64,000 nt of DNA from Gordonia amarae NBRC 15530. GTDB taxonomy: Bacteria > Actinomycetota > Actinomycetes > Mycobacteriales > Mycobacteriaceae. Positions 26,850 to 39,565 of the stretch are shown here, piece after piece (the stretch's first letter is position 1; each line of letters opens with the position of its first letter). A program made the translations under genes and the position numbers. The stretch lies in assembly GCF_000241345.1 (NCBI RefSeq), contig NZ_BAED01000003.1, positions 1-64,000 of the forward strand. Reading direction: 5' to 3'. The notes beneath the pieces were generated by a model. That model was not told the DNA's origin. It saw only the letters and a list, made by a program, of their open reading frames with translations, and did no database searches.

Positions 26850-27974
26850 TCACTGCCTGCGCGCTTCCATCGCCAGCAGCCACACCAGGTACAGCCCGCC
26901 GATCGACACGGTCACCACACCCACCGGCAGATCCTTGTCGCCGAAGGCGAACTGCGCGATCCAGTCGCTCACCACCAGCAGCAGGGCGCCCATGGCGGCG
27001 GACGCGGTGATGGTCACACCCGCCGAGCGGGTGAGCCGTTTGGCGAGCTGAGGGGCGGCCAGCGCCACGAACGAGATGGGCCCGGCGGCCGCGGTGGCGA
27101 TCGCCGTCAGGCTCACCCCGACGACGATCATCGCGAGCCGGGTCCGTTCCACCGGGATTCCGAGTGCCGCGGCCGAGTCGTCGCCCATGTCGAGCATCGG
27201 CATCCGGTAGGCCACCCAGAAGACGGGGATCACCAGGATCGCGGCCACGATCAGCACCGGCTGGGCGTGGACCCATTCCTTGTTGTTGAGGGTTCCCGCT
27301 CCCCAGACGGCGGCGGACATGGCGTCCTCCAGATCGGCTTTGAGGATCAGCCAGGTGTTGACCGCCGCCAGCACCGCGGCGATCGCGATGCCCACGATGA
27401 TCAGCCGGAAGCCCTGCACGCCGCGCTTGAACGCGAGCAGATAGACCAGCAGAGCGGTGACGATACCGCCGATCAGTGCGCCGATCGCCGTCGGGTAATA
27501 GCTGGTGGCCACGCCGTCGAGGAGGAGAAGAACCACCAGGGCGCCGGTGTAGGCGCCGGTGTTGAAACCGATGATGTCGGGACTGCCGAGCGGGTTGCGG
27601 GTCAGGGACTGGAAGATCGCGCCGCTGATGCCCAGCAGCGTCCCGAGGACCACCGCGAGCACCACCCGGGGCGCCCGCCATTCGGTGACGATCTCGGCGT
27701 TCGGGGTGTCGACGCCGAACACCGCCTCGATCACCTCGGTGATCGGGATGTGCAGGTCACCGGTCGCCAACTCGGCGAAGGCGGCGCCGGCGGCAGCCAG
27801 GATCAACACGATCACGACCACCACGCCGCGTAGGTCGATCCGAGTCGACAGCCCGTCGGGCACCCTGGTGACAGAGCTGCCGCGCCGGGTGATCGCGGGC
27901 AGCCGGACGGCGAGCAGGGGCCGTCCGAAATCGATCGTCCGCTCGGTCCGGCGCAGGGTCTGGTTGCCGCTCAC
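26850..27974 (-). CDS. Ferric-siderophore ABC importer permease (FecCD family), second subunit
   Basis: A 374-residue permease of the FecCD/BtuC family with about 10 membrane helices. Family motifs include WRAPRVVLAVVLGTLLGISG, QSLTRNPLGSPDIIGFNTGA, and the coupling region GPISFVALAAPQLAKRLT that contacts the ATPase. The N-terminal 65 residues are soluble. GTG 27974 overlaps the stop of the first permease (GTGA). The family exchanges Fe-chelates received from a lipid-anchored binding protein, which is not encoded in this window. Confidence 0.92.
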   Translation of the reverse strand: MSGNQTLRRTERTIDFGRPLLAVRLPAITRRGSSVTRVPDGLSTRIDLRGVVVVIVLILAAAGAAFAELATGDLHIPITEVIEAVFGVDTPNAEIVTEWRAPRVVLAVVLGTLLGISGAIFQSLTRNPLGSPDIIGFNTGAYTGALVVLLLLDGVATSYYPTAIGALIGGIVTALLVYLLAFKRGVQGFRLIIVGIAIAAVLAAVNTWLILKADLEDAMSAAVWGAGTLNNKEWVHAQPVLIVAAILVIPVFWVAYRMPMLDMGDDSAAALGIPVERTRLAMIVVGVSLTAIATAAAGPISFVALAAPQLAKRLTRSAGVTITASAAMGALLLVVSDWIAQFAFGDKDLPVGVVTVSIGGLYLVWLLAMEARRQ

Positions 27975-29056
27975 AGTCCGCTCGCCTTCTTGCGCCGCAC
28001 GAGCAGGATCAGCACCGGCGCACCCACGAGCGCCGTCACGATGCCCACCTGCATCTCGTCGGGCCGGACGATGAGCCGGCCGAGAACGTCGGCGACGAGC
28101 ACCATCATCGGTGCGCCGATCATGGTGTACGCGAAGATCCACCGCTGGTCGGGGCCGACGATCCAGCGTGCGATATGCGGCACCATCAGCCCGACGAATC
28201 CGATCGGCCCGGCACCGGCGGTGGCCGCACCGCACAGCAACGTCACCGCGATCACCCCGACAGTCCGGACACGCCCGACGTCAGCGCCGAGGCTGCGTGC
28301 CAGGTCGTCACCGAGGGCCACCGCGTTGAGCGGCCGCGCCACGGCCAGCGCCGCGATGAGACCGGCCACGATGAACGGCAGGATCGCCCAGACCACGGCG
28401 TCGTCGCGGCCGGCGATCGAGCCCGCGTTCCAGGTGCGCATCGCGTCAAACGCGACCGGATCGAGCAGTACGAGTCCCTGCGTCACACCGCCGAGCACCG
28501 CCGCTATCGCAACACCGGCGAGCGTCAGGCGCACCGGGGTGCCGCCGCCGCGTCCCCACGAACCGATCGCGTAGACGATGAGGGTGGCCAGGATCGCCCC
28601 GGCGAAGGCGAACCAGATGTAACCTCGCAGTCCGGTGATCCCGAACGTCCCGACCGCCAGCGCCACCATGAACGCCGCACCCGCGTTGACACCCAGGATT
28701 CCGGGATCGGCCAGCGGATTGCGCGTCAACGCCTGGATCAGCGCACCGGCCACACCGAGGGCCGCGCCGGCGACCAGGCCGAGGGCGGTCCTGGGGAGCC
28801 GCATGTCCCGGACGACCAGGTGATCCTGGCTTCCGTCAAAGGCGAACAGCGCATCCCACACGGTGCCGAACGGGATCGACTTGGCACCCACCGACAGGCT
28901 CAGCAGGCAGATCAGCAGCAAGATCGCCACACCGACGATCCATCCGATCGTGCGTAGGAGGTTGCTCCGCGCTATGCCGTGGGTCAATTGCGCGACGGCG
29001 GCGTCGGCGGTGACCGAGGACTCGACAGGAGCCGTCGGCTTCACGGTGGAACTCAC
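27971..29056 (-). CDS. Ferric-siderophore ABC importer permease (FecCD family), first subunit
   Basis: A 361-residue FecCD-family permease. Motifs: MRLPRTALGLVAGAALGVAG, QALTRNPLADPGILGVNAGA, and GPIGFVGLMVPHIARWIVG for ATPase coupling. It ends in a basic RRKKASGL tail. First gene of the importer operon; the iron box at 29146 lies 90 bases before its ATG. Pairing of two different FecCD subunits with one ATPase is the standard arrangement for hydroxamate and catecholate chelate importers in actinobacteria. It is the natural uptake route for the product of this cluster. Confidence 0.93.
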   Translation of the reverse strand: MSSTVKPTAPVESSVTADAAVAQLTHGIARSNLLRTIGWIVGVAILLLICLLSLSVGAKSIPFGTVWDALFAFDGSQDHLVVRDMRLPRTALGLVAGAALGVAGALIQALTRNPLADPGILGVNAGAAFMVALAVGTFGITGLRGYIWFAFAGAILATLIVYAIGSWGRGGGTPVRLTLAGVAIAAVLGGVTQGLVLLDPVAFDAMRTWNAGSIAGRDDAVVWAILPFIVAGLIAALAVARPLNAVALGDDLARSLGADVGRVRTVGVIAVTLLCGAATAGAGPIGFVGLMVPHIARWIVGPDQRWIFAYTMIGAPMMVLVADVLGRLIVRPDEMQVGIVTALVGAPVLILLVRRKKASGL

Positions 29057-29145
29057 TTGCCGTCGTGCTCCTCAGAGTTGACCCGATTGCCGTCCGCGTG
29101 GCCTCCCCCGCCGCGCTGCGTCCACCACCGAAGGCGAACCTCGAC

Positions 29146-29164
29146 TTAGGTTAGGCTATCTCGC
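29146..29164. promoter_or_regulatory. IdeR/DtxR-like iron box upstream of the importer operon
   Basis: TTAGGTTAGGCTATCTCGC has the first 13 consensus bases perfect and one match in the last six (14 of 19). It lies 90 bases before the first permease, on the promoter side of the importer operon. Confidence 0.78.
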
Positions 29165-29222
29165 CTTGACTCCGTTCGCCGCCCCGGAACCCGTACGAGA
29201 GCGCGTCCCCACCGACGGCGGC

Positions 29223-29251
29223 GGGCCGGGGCACGCTGGGTGCCCCGGCCC
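29223..29251. terminator. Hairpin terminator after the SUF operon
   Basis: A perfect 12-bp stem (GGGCCGGGGCAC pairing with GTGCCCCGGCCC) around a 5-base loop lies 36 bases beyond the stop of the last SUF gene. It has no U-tract, as is common in high-GC actinobacteria. It would separate the SUF operon from the importer promoter region. Confidence 0.8.
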
Positions 29252-29286
29252 GTCACAGGATGGTCGGCTGGGTTGGTCGAGTCTGC

Positions 29287-29658
29287 TCAGACGGTGAAAC
29301 CGAGTGCCCGCAGCTGTTCGCGGCCGTCGTCGGTGATCTTGTCCGGGCCCCACGGCGGCAGCCACACCCAGTTGATCTCCAGGTCGGTGCACAAGCCGCT
29401 GCCCACGAGCGCTGTCCGCGCCTGATCCTCGATCACGTCGGTGAGCGGGCAGGCCGCCGACGTCAGGGTCATGTCGATCTTCGCGACCGCCTCGTCGGTG
29501 ACGTCGAGCCCGTAGACCAGGCCCAGGTCGACCACGTTGATGCCGAGTTCGGGGTCGACGACATCACGCATCGCCTCCTCGACGTCGTCGAGGCTCGGCA
29601 GTGCGGTCTGCACCTCACCCACCGTCTGGGGTGCCGGTGTGGTGGCTTCGTCGGTCAT
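29287..29658 (-). CDS. sufT: SufT, MIP18/DUF59-family iron-sulfur maturation protein
   Basis: A 123-residue protein from ATG 29658, preceded by AAAGGAG. The DUF59 core is visible: EEAMRDVVDPELGINVVDLG and the conserved TSAACPLTD with its Cys. Known: SufT/MIP18-type proteins help to deliver or assemble Fe-S clusters. The start overlaps the sufU stop (ATGA). It is the last gene of the operon, as in mycobacteria. Confidence 0.92.
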   Translation of the reverse strand: MTDEATTPAPQTVGEVQTALPSLDDVEEAMRDVVDPELGINVVDLGLVYGLDVTDEAVAKIDMTLTSAACPLTDVIEDQARTALVGSGLCTDLEINWVWLPPWGPDKITDDGREQLRALGFTV

Positions 29659-30109
29659 GCTATCTCCTTTGCGTCCACACCCTGGGCAAGTGCGTCCTTG
29701 AATGCCATCCAGCCCAGCAGCGCACACTTGACGCGGGCCGGATACTTGCTGACGCCGGCGAAGGCGATGCCGTCGCCGATGACGTCCTCGTCACCCTCGT
29801 CTTTGCCGCGCGAGGTCATCATCGTGTTGAACGAGTCCACCGTCGCCAGGGCCTCGGCCAGTTCCAGTCCCACGACCTGGTCGTGCAGCACCGATGTCGA
29901 CGCCTGCGAGATCGAGCAGCCCTGCCCGTCGTAGGAGATGTCTGCGACCTTGGTGCCGTCGTCGGACAGGCTGACTCGCAACGTGACCTCGTCGCCGCAG
30001 GTCGGGTTGACATGGTGCACCTCGGCGACGAACGGGTCGCGCAGGCCACGCCCGTGCGGGTGTTTGTAGTGGTCCAGGATCACGTCCTGGTACATCTGCT
30101 CCATCCGCA

Positions 30110-30110
<1 letters not shown>
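29655..30110 (-). CDS. sufU: SufU, Fe-S assembly scaffold / sulfur-transfer protein
   Basis: A 151-residue SufU-type protein. The three zinc/sulfur cysteines occur in VNPTCGDEV, DGQGCSISQAS and YPARVKCALLGW. The Gly-Glu insertion between the second and third cysteines found in Gram-positive SufU is present. Known: accepts persulfide sulfur from SufS. Stop and start codons overlap with the neighbours on both sides. Confidence 0.94.
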
Positions 30111-32199
<2,089 letters not shown>

Positions 32200-32257
32200 A
32201 ATTGATCCTTGATGAATGATGTCTACAACGAAAATGCTTGGGCTGTAAGCGTTGCCG

Positions 32258-33469
32258 TCATCCGACGACGAGTTTGAGTTCTTCCTCGATCGCGTCGGCC
32301 AGGCGCTGACGGATCTCCTTGACACCGATCTTGAGGATGATCTCGCCGAAGAACCCGAGGATCACCAGACGGCGGGCCTCGGCCTCGGAGATACCACGCG
32401 ACTGCAGGTAGAACAGCTGCTCGTCGTCGAAACGGCCGGTGGCGCTGGCATGTCCGGCGCCGACGATCTCGCCGGTCTCGATCTCCAGGTTGGGCACCGA
32501 GTCCGCGCGGGCGCCATCGGTGAGCACCAGGTTGCGGTTGAGCTCGAAGGTGTCGGTGCCCTCGGCCTCGGGCCGGATCAGTACGTCGCCGATCCACACG
32601 GTGTGCGCCTCACGCAGCCGGTCGCCGGAGCCGTCGCTCTGCAGCGCGCCCTTGTACACGACGTTGGAGCGGCAGTTGGGCTGGCTGTGGTCGACCAGCA
32701 GGCGCTGTTCGAGGTGCTGGCCGGCGTCGGCGAAGTACAGGCCCCACAGCTCGACGTCGCCGCCGGGTGCGTTGTAGTGCACCACCGGCGAGAGCCGGAC
32801 CAGGTTTCCGCCGAGGCTGACCGCGAAATGCCGGACGATGGCGTCGCGGCCCACCCCGATGTGGTGGGCGGCCACGTGCACCGCGTCGTCCTCCCAGTCG
32901 TGCACGTTCACGACGGTGAGGTGTGCCTGGTCGCCGACGACGAACTGGATGTTCTCGGCATAGGTGCCGCTGCCCTGCTGGTCGAGGACGACCACGGCCC
33001 GGGCGAAGGCCTCCAGACGGATCTGGATGTGCCCGAAGCCCACCTGGCCCTCGCCCGGCCCGATGACCTTGACGATCACCGGATCAGCGAGTTCGGTCTC
33101 CTTGGCCACGGTGATGACGGTGGCGTCGGTGACCGACGAGAAGGCCTGTGCGGCAACCCGGTCGAACGGCGCGCCGCCCTCGGCCAGGCGGGCGTCGTCA
33201 CGGCCGACGGTCTCGACGGTGACCCCGTCGGTCACTCCGTCGACGGTGATCGCCGGGTCTGCCGTGCGAACGGCGGTGCCGTCGTGCAGGCCGCGCAGGC
33301 GGCGGAACGGGGTGAACCGCCACACCTCTTCACGCTGATGGGGGATCTCGAATGCGTTCACGTCGAATGAGGTGAACTGTTGTCCCTTATTGACCTGAGT
33401 GACGGTGGTGCCCGGCACAGCGGCTGTACCAGGGACCTGGCCGGCGACCGGAAGCGTGGGGTCTGCCAT
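32258..33469 (-). CDS. sufD: SufD, SufBCD scaffold subunit
   Basis: A 403-residue beta-helix protein of the SufB/SufD family. It has the EEVWRFTPFRRL N-terminal motif and the C-terminal pattern ATGRFDDEQLFYLQSRG followed by EARRLVILGFFGEI. The ATG shares one base with the sufB stop (TGATG). Forms a heterodimer with SufB and binds SufC. Confidence 0.95.
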   Translation of the reverse strand: MADPTLPVAGQVPGTAAVPGTTVTQVNKGQQFTSFDVNAFEIPHQREEVWRFTPFRRLRGLHDGTAVRTADPAITVDGVTDGVTVETVGRDDARLAEGGAPFDRVAAQAFSSVTDATVITVAKETELADPVIVKVIGPGEGQVGFGHIQIRLEAFARAVVVLDQQGSGTYAENIQFVVGDQAHLTVVNVHDWEDDAVHVAAHHIGVGRDAIVRHFAVSLGGNLVRLSPVVHYNAPGGDVELWGLYFADAGQHLEQRLLVDHSQPNCRSNVVYKGALQSDGSGDRLREAHTVWIGDVLIRPEAEGTDTFELNRNLVLTDGARADSVPNLEIETGEIVGAGHASATGRFDDEQLFYLQSRGISEAEARRLVILGFFGEIILKIGVKEIRQRLADAIEEELKLVVG

Positions 33470-34905
33470 CAGCCGACGGCTCCTTCCATCTGCAGTTCGA
33501 TGAGTCGGTTGAGTTCGAGTGCGTATTCCATCGGCAGTTCCTTGGCGATGGGCTCGACGAAGCCGCGCACCACCATGGCCATCGCCTCGTCCTCGGTGAG
33601 ACCGCGGCTCATCAGATAGAACAGCTGGTCGTCGCTCACCTTGGACACGGTGGCCTCGTGGCCCATCGTGACGTCGTCCTCACGGATGTCGACGTACGGG
33701 TAGGTGTCGCTGCGTGAGATCGTATCGACCAGCAGCGCATCACATTTGACCGTCGAGCGACTGCCGTAGGCGCCGCTGTTGATCTTGATCAGGCCGCGGT
33801 AAGAGGCCCGGCCACCGCCGCGCGCCACCGACTTGGAGACGATGTTGCTGGAGGTGTGCGGGGCCAGGTGCACCATCTTGGAACCGGTGTCCTGGTGCTG
33901 CCCCTCGCCGGCGAACGCCACCGAGAGCACCTCACCCTTGGCGTGCTCACCGGTCAGCCACACCGCCGGGTACTTCATCGTGACCTTGGAACCGATGTTG
34001 CCGTCGATCCACTCCATGGTGGCGCCGGCCTCGGCCTTGGCGCGCTTTGTGACCAAGTTGTAGACGTTGTTCGACCAGTTCTGGATGGTGGTGTAGCGGC
34101 ACCGGCCACCCTTTTTGACGATGATCTCCACCACCGCCGAGTGCAGCGAGTCGGTCTTGTAGATCGGCGCGGTGCAGCCCTCGACGTAGTGCACGTAGGC
34201 GCCCTCGTCGACGATGATCAGGGTGCGCTCGAACTGGCCCATGTTCTCGGTGTTGATCCGGAAGTAGGCCTGCAGCGGGATGTCGACGTGCACGCCAGGC
34301 GGCACGTAGATGAACGAGCCACCCGACCACACCGCGGTGTTGAGGGCGGAGAACTTGTTGTCGCCGGCCGGGATGACCGAGCCGAAGTACTCGCGGAACA
34401 GCTCCGGGTGCTCACGCAGGCCCGAATCGGTGTCGAGGAAGATGACGCCCTGCTGTTCGAGGTCCTCACGGATCTGGTGGTAGACCACCTCGGACTCGTA
34501 CTGCGCGGCGACACCTGCCACCAGACGCTGCTTCTCGGCCTCGGGGATGCCGAGCCTGTCGTAGGTGTTCTTGATGTCCTCGGGCAGTTCCTCCCACGAG
34601 GTGGCCTGCTTCTCGGTCGAGCGCACGAAGTACTTGATGTTGTCGAAGTCGATGTCGTCGAGGCCCGCGCCCCAGTGCGGCATCGGCTTGCGGTCGAAGA
34701 TCCGCAGCGCCTTCAGGCGGGCCTCCAGCATCCAGGCCGGCTCGTTCTTCTTGCCCGAGATGTCGGCGACGATTGCCTCCGACAGGCCACGCTGCGCGAC
34801 GGCGCCCGCGGCATCGGAGTCGGACCAGCCGTAACCGTAGTTGCCCAGGGACGCGATGGTCTCTTCCTGCGTCATCCCCGATGGGACGGGATCGGTGACT
34901 GTCAT
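33469..34905 (-). CDS. sufB: SufB, SufBCD scaffold subunit
   Basis: A 478-residue scaffold from ATG 34905 with GAAAGG upstream. Conserved stretches include [31 protein letters not shown] with a conserved Cys, and [16 protein letters not shown]. Mycobacterial SufB often carries an intein. None is present here, as the sequence is of uninterrupted length. The start overlaps the sufR stop (ATGA). Confidence 0.96.
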   Translation of the reverse strand: MTVTDPVPSGMTQEETIASLGNYGYGWSDSDAAGAVAQRGLSEAIVADISGKKNEPAWMLEARLKALRIFDRKPMPHWGAGLDDIDFDNIKYFVRSTEKQATSWEELPEDIKNTYDRLGIPEAEKQRLVAGVAAQYESEVVYHQIREDLEQQGVIFLDTDSGLREHPELFREYFGSVIPAGDNKFSALNTAVWSGGSFIYVPPGVHVDIPLQAYFRINTENMGQFERTLIIVDEGAYVHYVEGCTAPIYKTDSLHSAVVEIIVKKGGRCRYTTIQNWSNNVYNLVTKRAKAEAGATMEWIDGNIGSKVTMKYPAVWLTGEHAKGEVLSVAFAGEGQHQDTGSKMVHLAPHTSSNIVSKSVARGGGRASYRGLIKINSGAYGSRSTVKCDALLVDTISRSDTYPYVDIREDDVTMGHEATVSKVSDDQLFYLMSRGLTEDEAMAMVVRGFVEPIAKELPMEYALELNRLIELQMEGAVG

Positions 34906-35786
34906 GACGTTGCCTTTCGAGGTGACGGTTGGTGAGCGGCCGCGGGCTGCGCGGTCTGTCGCTCGGCAGTGAAAGTCTTGGTCGGTCCTGGTTGTCGGCG
35001 TGGCGGGTCTGCGGTGGATCCGGGCGTTCCGGCGGTGCCGAGTCCGCCGACCGCGGCGAGCGGCACGTGCGTGGTGCACGCGCAGTCACCGTTGGCGATG
35101 GTGGCCAGCCGCTGCACGTGGGTGCCCAGCAGCTCGGTGAACACCGCGGTCTCGGCCTCGCACAACTCCGGAAAGTCTTCGGCGACATGGGCCACCGGGC
35201 AGTGATGCTGGCAGATCTGGACGCCGTTGCCCACCTGCCGGGTGTTCGCGGAGAAGCCGGCACTCGTCAGCGCATCCGCGATGCCCTCGACCGTGCCCGC
35301 CACCGAACCCGCCTCGGCCGGCGCAACATCGGCGACGATGCGGGTGATGCGGTCCCGGGCGAAGTCCTCGACCGCCTGCTGCCCACCGACATTGCGCAGT
35401 GCCCGCAGGGCGGCACCGGCCAGGTCGTCGTAGGCGTGACGCAACTTGCCACGGCCGGTCGGGGTGAGCTGGAACCATTTGGCCGGACGGCCACGGCCGC
35501 GTTGCCCGTATCCCGACGACGAGGCCTCGACGTCGCCAGCGGAGGCGAGTGCGTCGAGATGCCTGCGCACACCGGCCGCGCTGATACCGAGACGCTCAGC
35601 GATCTCCCCGGCGGTCAGCGGACCGTCCTCGACGAGCAGCGACACCACAGCAGCGCGGGTCTGCCCGTCGTGCGCGGTAGGTGCGGCCAGGTCGGTCAAA
35701 TCCTCTTCGGAACGTCCTGAACTGCGATTACGGCGTCGACGGGCGTCCTTCACCGGCACTTCGGTAACGTCGCCCACGGTTTTCAC
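34902..35786 (-). CDS. sufR: SufR, Fe-S-responsive repressor of the suf operon
   Basis: About 294 residues from GTG 35786. After a basic N-terminus there is a winged helix-turn-helix domain ([20 protein letters not shown]), and the C-terminal half carries cysteines in [26 protein letters not shown] and GDCACTTH that can ligate a [4Fe-4S] cluster. Known: SufR represses the suf operon when its cluster is intact. It is the first gene of the operon, so the system is self-regulated. The basic C-terminal tail after about residue 240 is low in complexity. Confidence 0.92.
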   Translation of the reverse strand: MKTVGDVTEVPVKDARRRRNRSSGRSEEDLTDLAAPTAHDGQTRAAVVSLLVEDGPLTAGEIAERLGISAAGVRRHLDALASAGDVEASSSGYGQRGRGRPAKWFQLTPTGRGKLRHAYDDLAGAALRALRNVGGQQAVEDFARDRITRIVADVAPAEAGSVAGTVEGIADALTSAGFSANTRQVGNGVQICQHHCPVAHVAEDFPELCEAETAVFTELLGTHVQRLATIANGDCACTTHVPLAAVGGLGTAGTPGSTADPPRRQPGPTKTFTAERQTAQPAAAHQPSPRKATS

Positions 35787-35787
35787 A

Positions 35788-35799
35788 ACACAAGTGTGT
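35788..35799. promoter_or_regulatory. Candidate SufR operator (palindrome at the suf start)
   Basis: ACACAAGTGTGT is a palindrome with 5-bp arms immediately upstream of the sufR start codon, in the 97-base divergent gap before mptB. By my recollection the mycobacterial SufR site is an inverted repeat of the ACAC...TGTG kind, which fits. Binding is inferred. Confidence 0.5.
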
Positions 35800-35883
35800 C
35801 GTAATTGATTCCCATCTGCCAGCAAGGGTGGCCTTACCCAGCCGGTCCCAGGATTTCCGATAAGGGCAACTAGAGTTCTCGCT

Positions 35884-37731
35884 GTGCACGCGACGCAGCC
35901 CCCGGAGCAGACGCCGCCCAGGCCGCGAGCCGGGCGGCGCGTCGCCGACTATCTGGGGCTGAGCCGCGAACGGCGGGAACCCGACGCCGACACCATCGGC
36001 GACTACGGCAAGGCCGTGGCCAGGCTTCACGACGACGAGCGCGAGGTCGGGCCGCTCAATCCGCGGGAGAATCAGCTCCTGGGCCGGATCAAGATCTTCG
36101 GCGCCACCGGGTCCATCCTGCTGCTCATCGGATCGCTCGGCACCGGCCAGATCCCGGTACTGCAGAACCCCGTCGCGGGCACCCGCGTGCTGTCACTCCC
36201 GTCCCGGATGTGGAGTACGTCACTGACGCTCACCGTCGCCGGGACCATCATGCTGGTGCTCGCCTGGCTGCTGATCGGACGCTTCGCCGTCGGCAGGCTC
36301 AGCGTCGAGGTCCTCACCGGACGCAGCCCCGCGCGGCGGATGACCCGCAGACAGGCCGATCGCACCCTGCTGCTGTGGAGCATTCCGCTGGTCGTGGCAC
36401 CGCCCATCATCAGCAAGGACGTCTACTCCTACCTCGCCCAGAGCGCCATCGCGCACCGGGGCATGGACCCGTACGTCGTCAGCCCGCTCCGCGGTCTGGG
36501 CGTCGATCATGTGCTCACCCGGTCGGTGCCCAACCTGTGGCGCGACACCCCCGCGCCGTACGGGCCGCTGTTCCTGTGGATCGGTGAGGGCATTACCGCG
36601 ATCACCGGCAACAACATCACCGCCGCCGTGTTCCTGCACCGGCTGGTCGCCCTGCTCGGCATCGCGCTGATCGTGTGGGCACTGCCCCGGCTCGCCCGCC
36701 GATGCGGCGTGTCGAGCGTCGCCGCGATCTGGCTCGGTGCGATGAATCCGCTGGTGATCATCCACCTCGTCGGCGGCATCCATAACGAGGCGCTGATGCT
36801 CGGGCTGATGCTCGTCGGGCTGGAACTCGGTTTCCGGGCGATCTACGGCACCGCCCGATTACGCCGCCCCGGCACCTGGCTGCCCAGTCCGGCCGGCTGG
36901 CTGCTCATCGCCGGCGGAGCCATCATCGCCGCCTCGTGCATGGTGAAGATCACATCGCTGCTCGCGATGGGTTTCCTCGGCCTGGCGCTGGCCCAGCGGT
37001 GGGGCGCCACCCTGCCCGCCCTCCGGCACGCGCCCGTCAGCCAATGGTGGCGGCGTTCGCGACGGTCGGTGATCGCGATCACGCTGTCAGCGGGTTTCCA
37101 CGTCGCCGTGCTGGCAGCGGTGATGGCCGTGATCGGGCTGATCACCGGCCTCGGCTTCGGCTGGATCCACACCGTCACCACGGGCGGTGTGGTGCGGTCC
37201 TGGATGTCGCTGCCCACCTCGGTGTCGGTGCTCACCGGAAACATCGGGAAATCGCTAGGACTCGGCGATCACACCCAGACCATCCTCGACACCGCCCGGC
37301 CGTTGGCGCAGGGCGTGGCGGGTGTATTCATTCTGCGGTGGATGCTGGCCACCCTCAGCGGACGGATCCATCCGCTCGGCGCGCTCGGTGTGTCGATGGC
37401 CACGTTCATCGCGTTCTTCCCGTTCGTGCAGCCGTGGTACCTGCTGTGGGCGGTGATCCCGCTCGCCGCGTGGGCCACCGGTCCGTGGTTCCGGCTGCTC
37501 ACGATCCTCGTCAGTGCCCTGATCGGGGTGGTCGCGCTGCCGACGGGTGCCAATACCGGCGCGGTGTTCATCGCCTCGGGTGTGCTGGCGGGTGTCATCG
37601 TCGTCGGCGTGCTCACCGCGATCTTCTTCGAGAACGTCGATATCCCCCGTCGCTTCGCTCGCCCCGGCCATCCGACCTCCGCGGCGGGGCCGGCTTTTTG
37701 TTCCCGGACGACGCAACGAGGAATAGGCTGA
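35884..37731 (+). CDS. mptB: MptB-type alpha-(1->6)-mannosyltransferase (lipomannan core)
   Basis: A 615-residue GT-C glycosyltransferase. A soluble N-terminus of about 75 residues is followed by more than ten membrane helices. The catalytic loop after the early helices carries the acidic residues in ISKDVYSYLAQ, and RDTPAPYGPLFLW is typical of MptA/MptB. Uses decaprenyl-phosphomannose to start the mannan backbone of lipomannan/LAM outside the membrane. GTG 35884 is likely leaderless. It is divergent from sufR as in mycobacteria (Rv1459c/Rv1460). Confidence 0.88.
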   Translation: MHATQPPEQTPPRPRAGRRVADYLGLSRERREPDADTIGDYGKAVARLHDDEREVGPLNPRENQLLGRIKIFGATGSILLLIGSLGTGQIPVLQNPVAGTRVLSLPSRMWSTSLTLTVAGTIMLVLAWLLIGRFAVGRLSVEVLTGRSPARRMTRRQADRTLLLWSIPLVVAPPIISKDVYSYLAQSAIAHRGMDPYVVSPLRGLGVDHVLTRSVPNLWRDTPAPYGPLFLWIGEGITAITGNNITAAVFLHRLVALLGIALIVWALPRLARRCGVSSVAAIWLGAMNPLVIIHLVGGIHNEALMLGLMLVGLELGFRAIYGTARLRRPGTWLPSPAGWLLIAGGAIIAASCMVKITSLLAMGFLGLALAQRWGATLPALRHAPVSQWWRRSRRSVIAITLSAGFHVAVLAAVMAVIGLITGLGFGWIHTVTTGGVVRSWMSLPTSVSVLTGNIGKSLGLGDHTQTILDTARPLAQGVAGVFILRWMLATLSGRIHPLGALGVSMATFIAFFPFVQPWYLLWAVIPLAAWATGPWFRLLTILVSALIGVVALPTGANTGAVFIASGVLAGVIVVGVLTAIFFENVDIPRRFARPGHPTSAAGPAFCSRTTQRGIG

Positions 37732-37736
37732 CAGCC

Positions 37737-38737
<1,001 letters not shown>

Positions 38738-38741
<4 letters not shown>

Positions 38742-39565
38742 GCATCTCTGACATCGGCACGCCCGGTTCCACAGACGGCGCCGCCAACAGGTTCCCCGCC
38801 GGGGCGTTCACCCCGTCACCGCGGCCCGCGCCGATCGGCAAGATCCTGACCGCACAGGCCCGGCTCGAACTCAAACTGCTGCTGCGCAACGGCGAGCAGT
38901 TGCTGCTGACCATGTTCATCCCGATCACCGTGCTGATCGGCCTGTGCCTGCTCCCCATCGACGCCGGGCTCGGCGCCGGAGTCAGCGAACGTGCCGACTC
39001 CGTGGTCCCCGCGATCATGACGATGGCCATCATGTCGACCGCCTTCACCGGCCAGGCCATCGCGGTCGGTTTCGACCGCCGCTACGGCGCCCTCAAACGC
39101 CTCGGTGCCACCCCTATACCCCGGTGGGGCATCATCGCGGGCAAATCCATGGCTGTCGCGATCGTCGTCGCACTGCAGGCGGTGATCATCGCCGCGATCG
39201 GTCTCGCCCTCGGCTGGCGTCCGGACATCGCCGGACTCGCCCTCGGTGCGGTGGTCATCGCGCTGGGCACCGTGACCTTCGCCGCGCTGGGACTGTTGCT
39301 CGGCGGCACCCTCAAGGCCGAGATCGTGCTGGCGCTCGCCAATCTCCTGTGGTTTGTGCTGATCGGAATCGGCAGCCTCACCATCGTCGACTCGGGTGTG
39401 CCCGACGCGGTTCGCTGGGCAGCCCGCTGCGTTCCGTCGGGTGCGCTGACCGAAGCTCTCACCCAGGCGACGTCCGGGAGTTTCGACGTATTCGGGATCT
39501 GTGTATTGCTGGTCTGGGCGGCCGTCGCCGGCGCCCTTGCCGTGAGGTGGTTCAAGTTCGAATGA
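38738..39565 (+). CDS. ABC-2 type exporter permease
   Basis: A 275-residue permease with six hydrophobic helices and the ABC-2 family feature of a short cytoplasmic GFDRRYGALKRLGATPIP segment after the second helix, which docks on the ATPase. The ATG overlaps the ATPase stop (ATGA) and its own stop overlaps ctaA. Counterpart of Rv1457c by order. Adjacent to ctaA, it may serve heme/cytochrome or envelope lipid handling, but this is only positional. Confidence 0.9.

Noticed and set aside
36936..37736. An N-terminal extension of the ABC exporter ATPase
   Set aside because: It overlaps the whole end of mptB in another frame and has no domain; GTG 37737 is the natural start.
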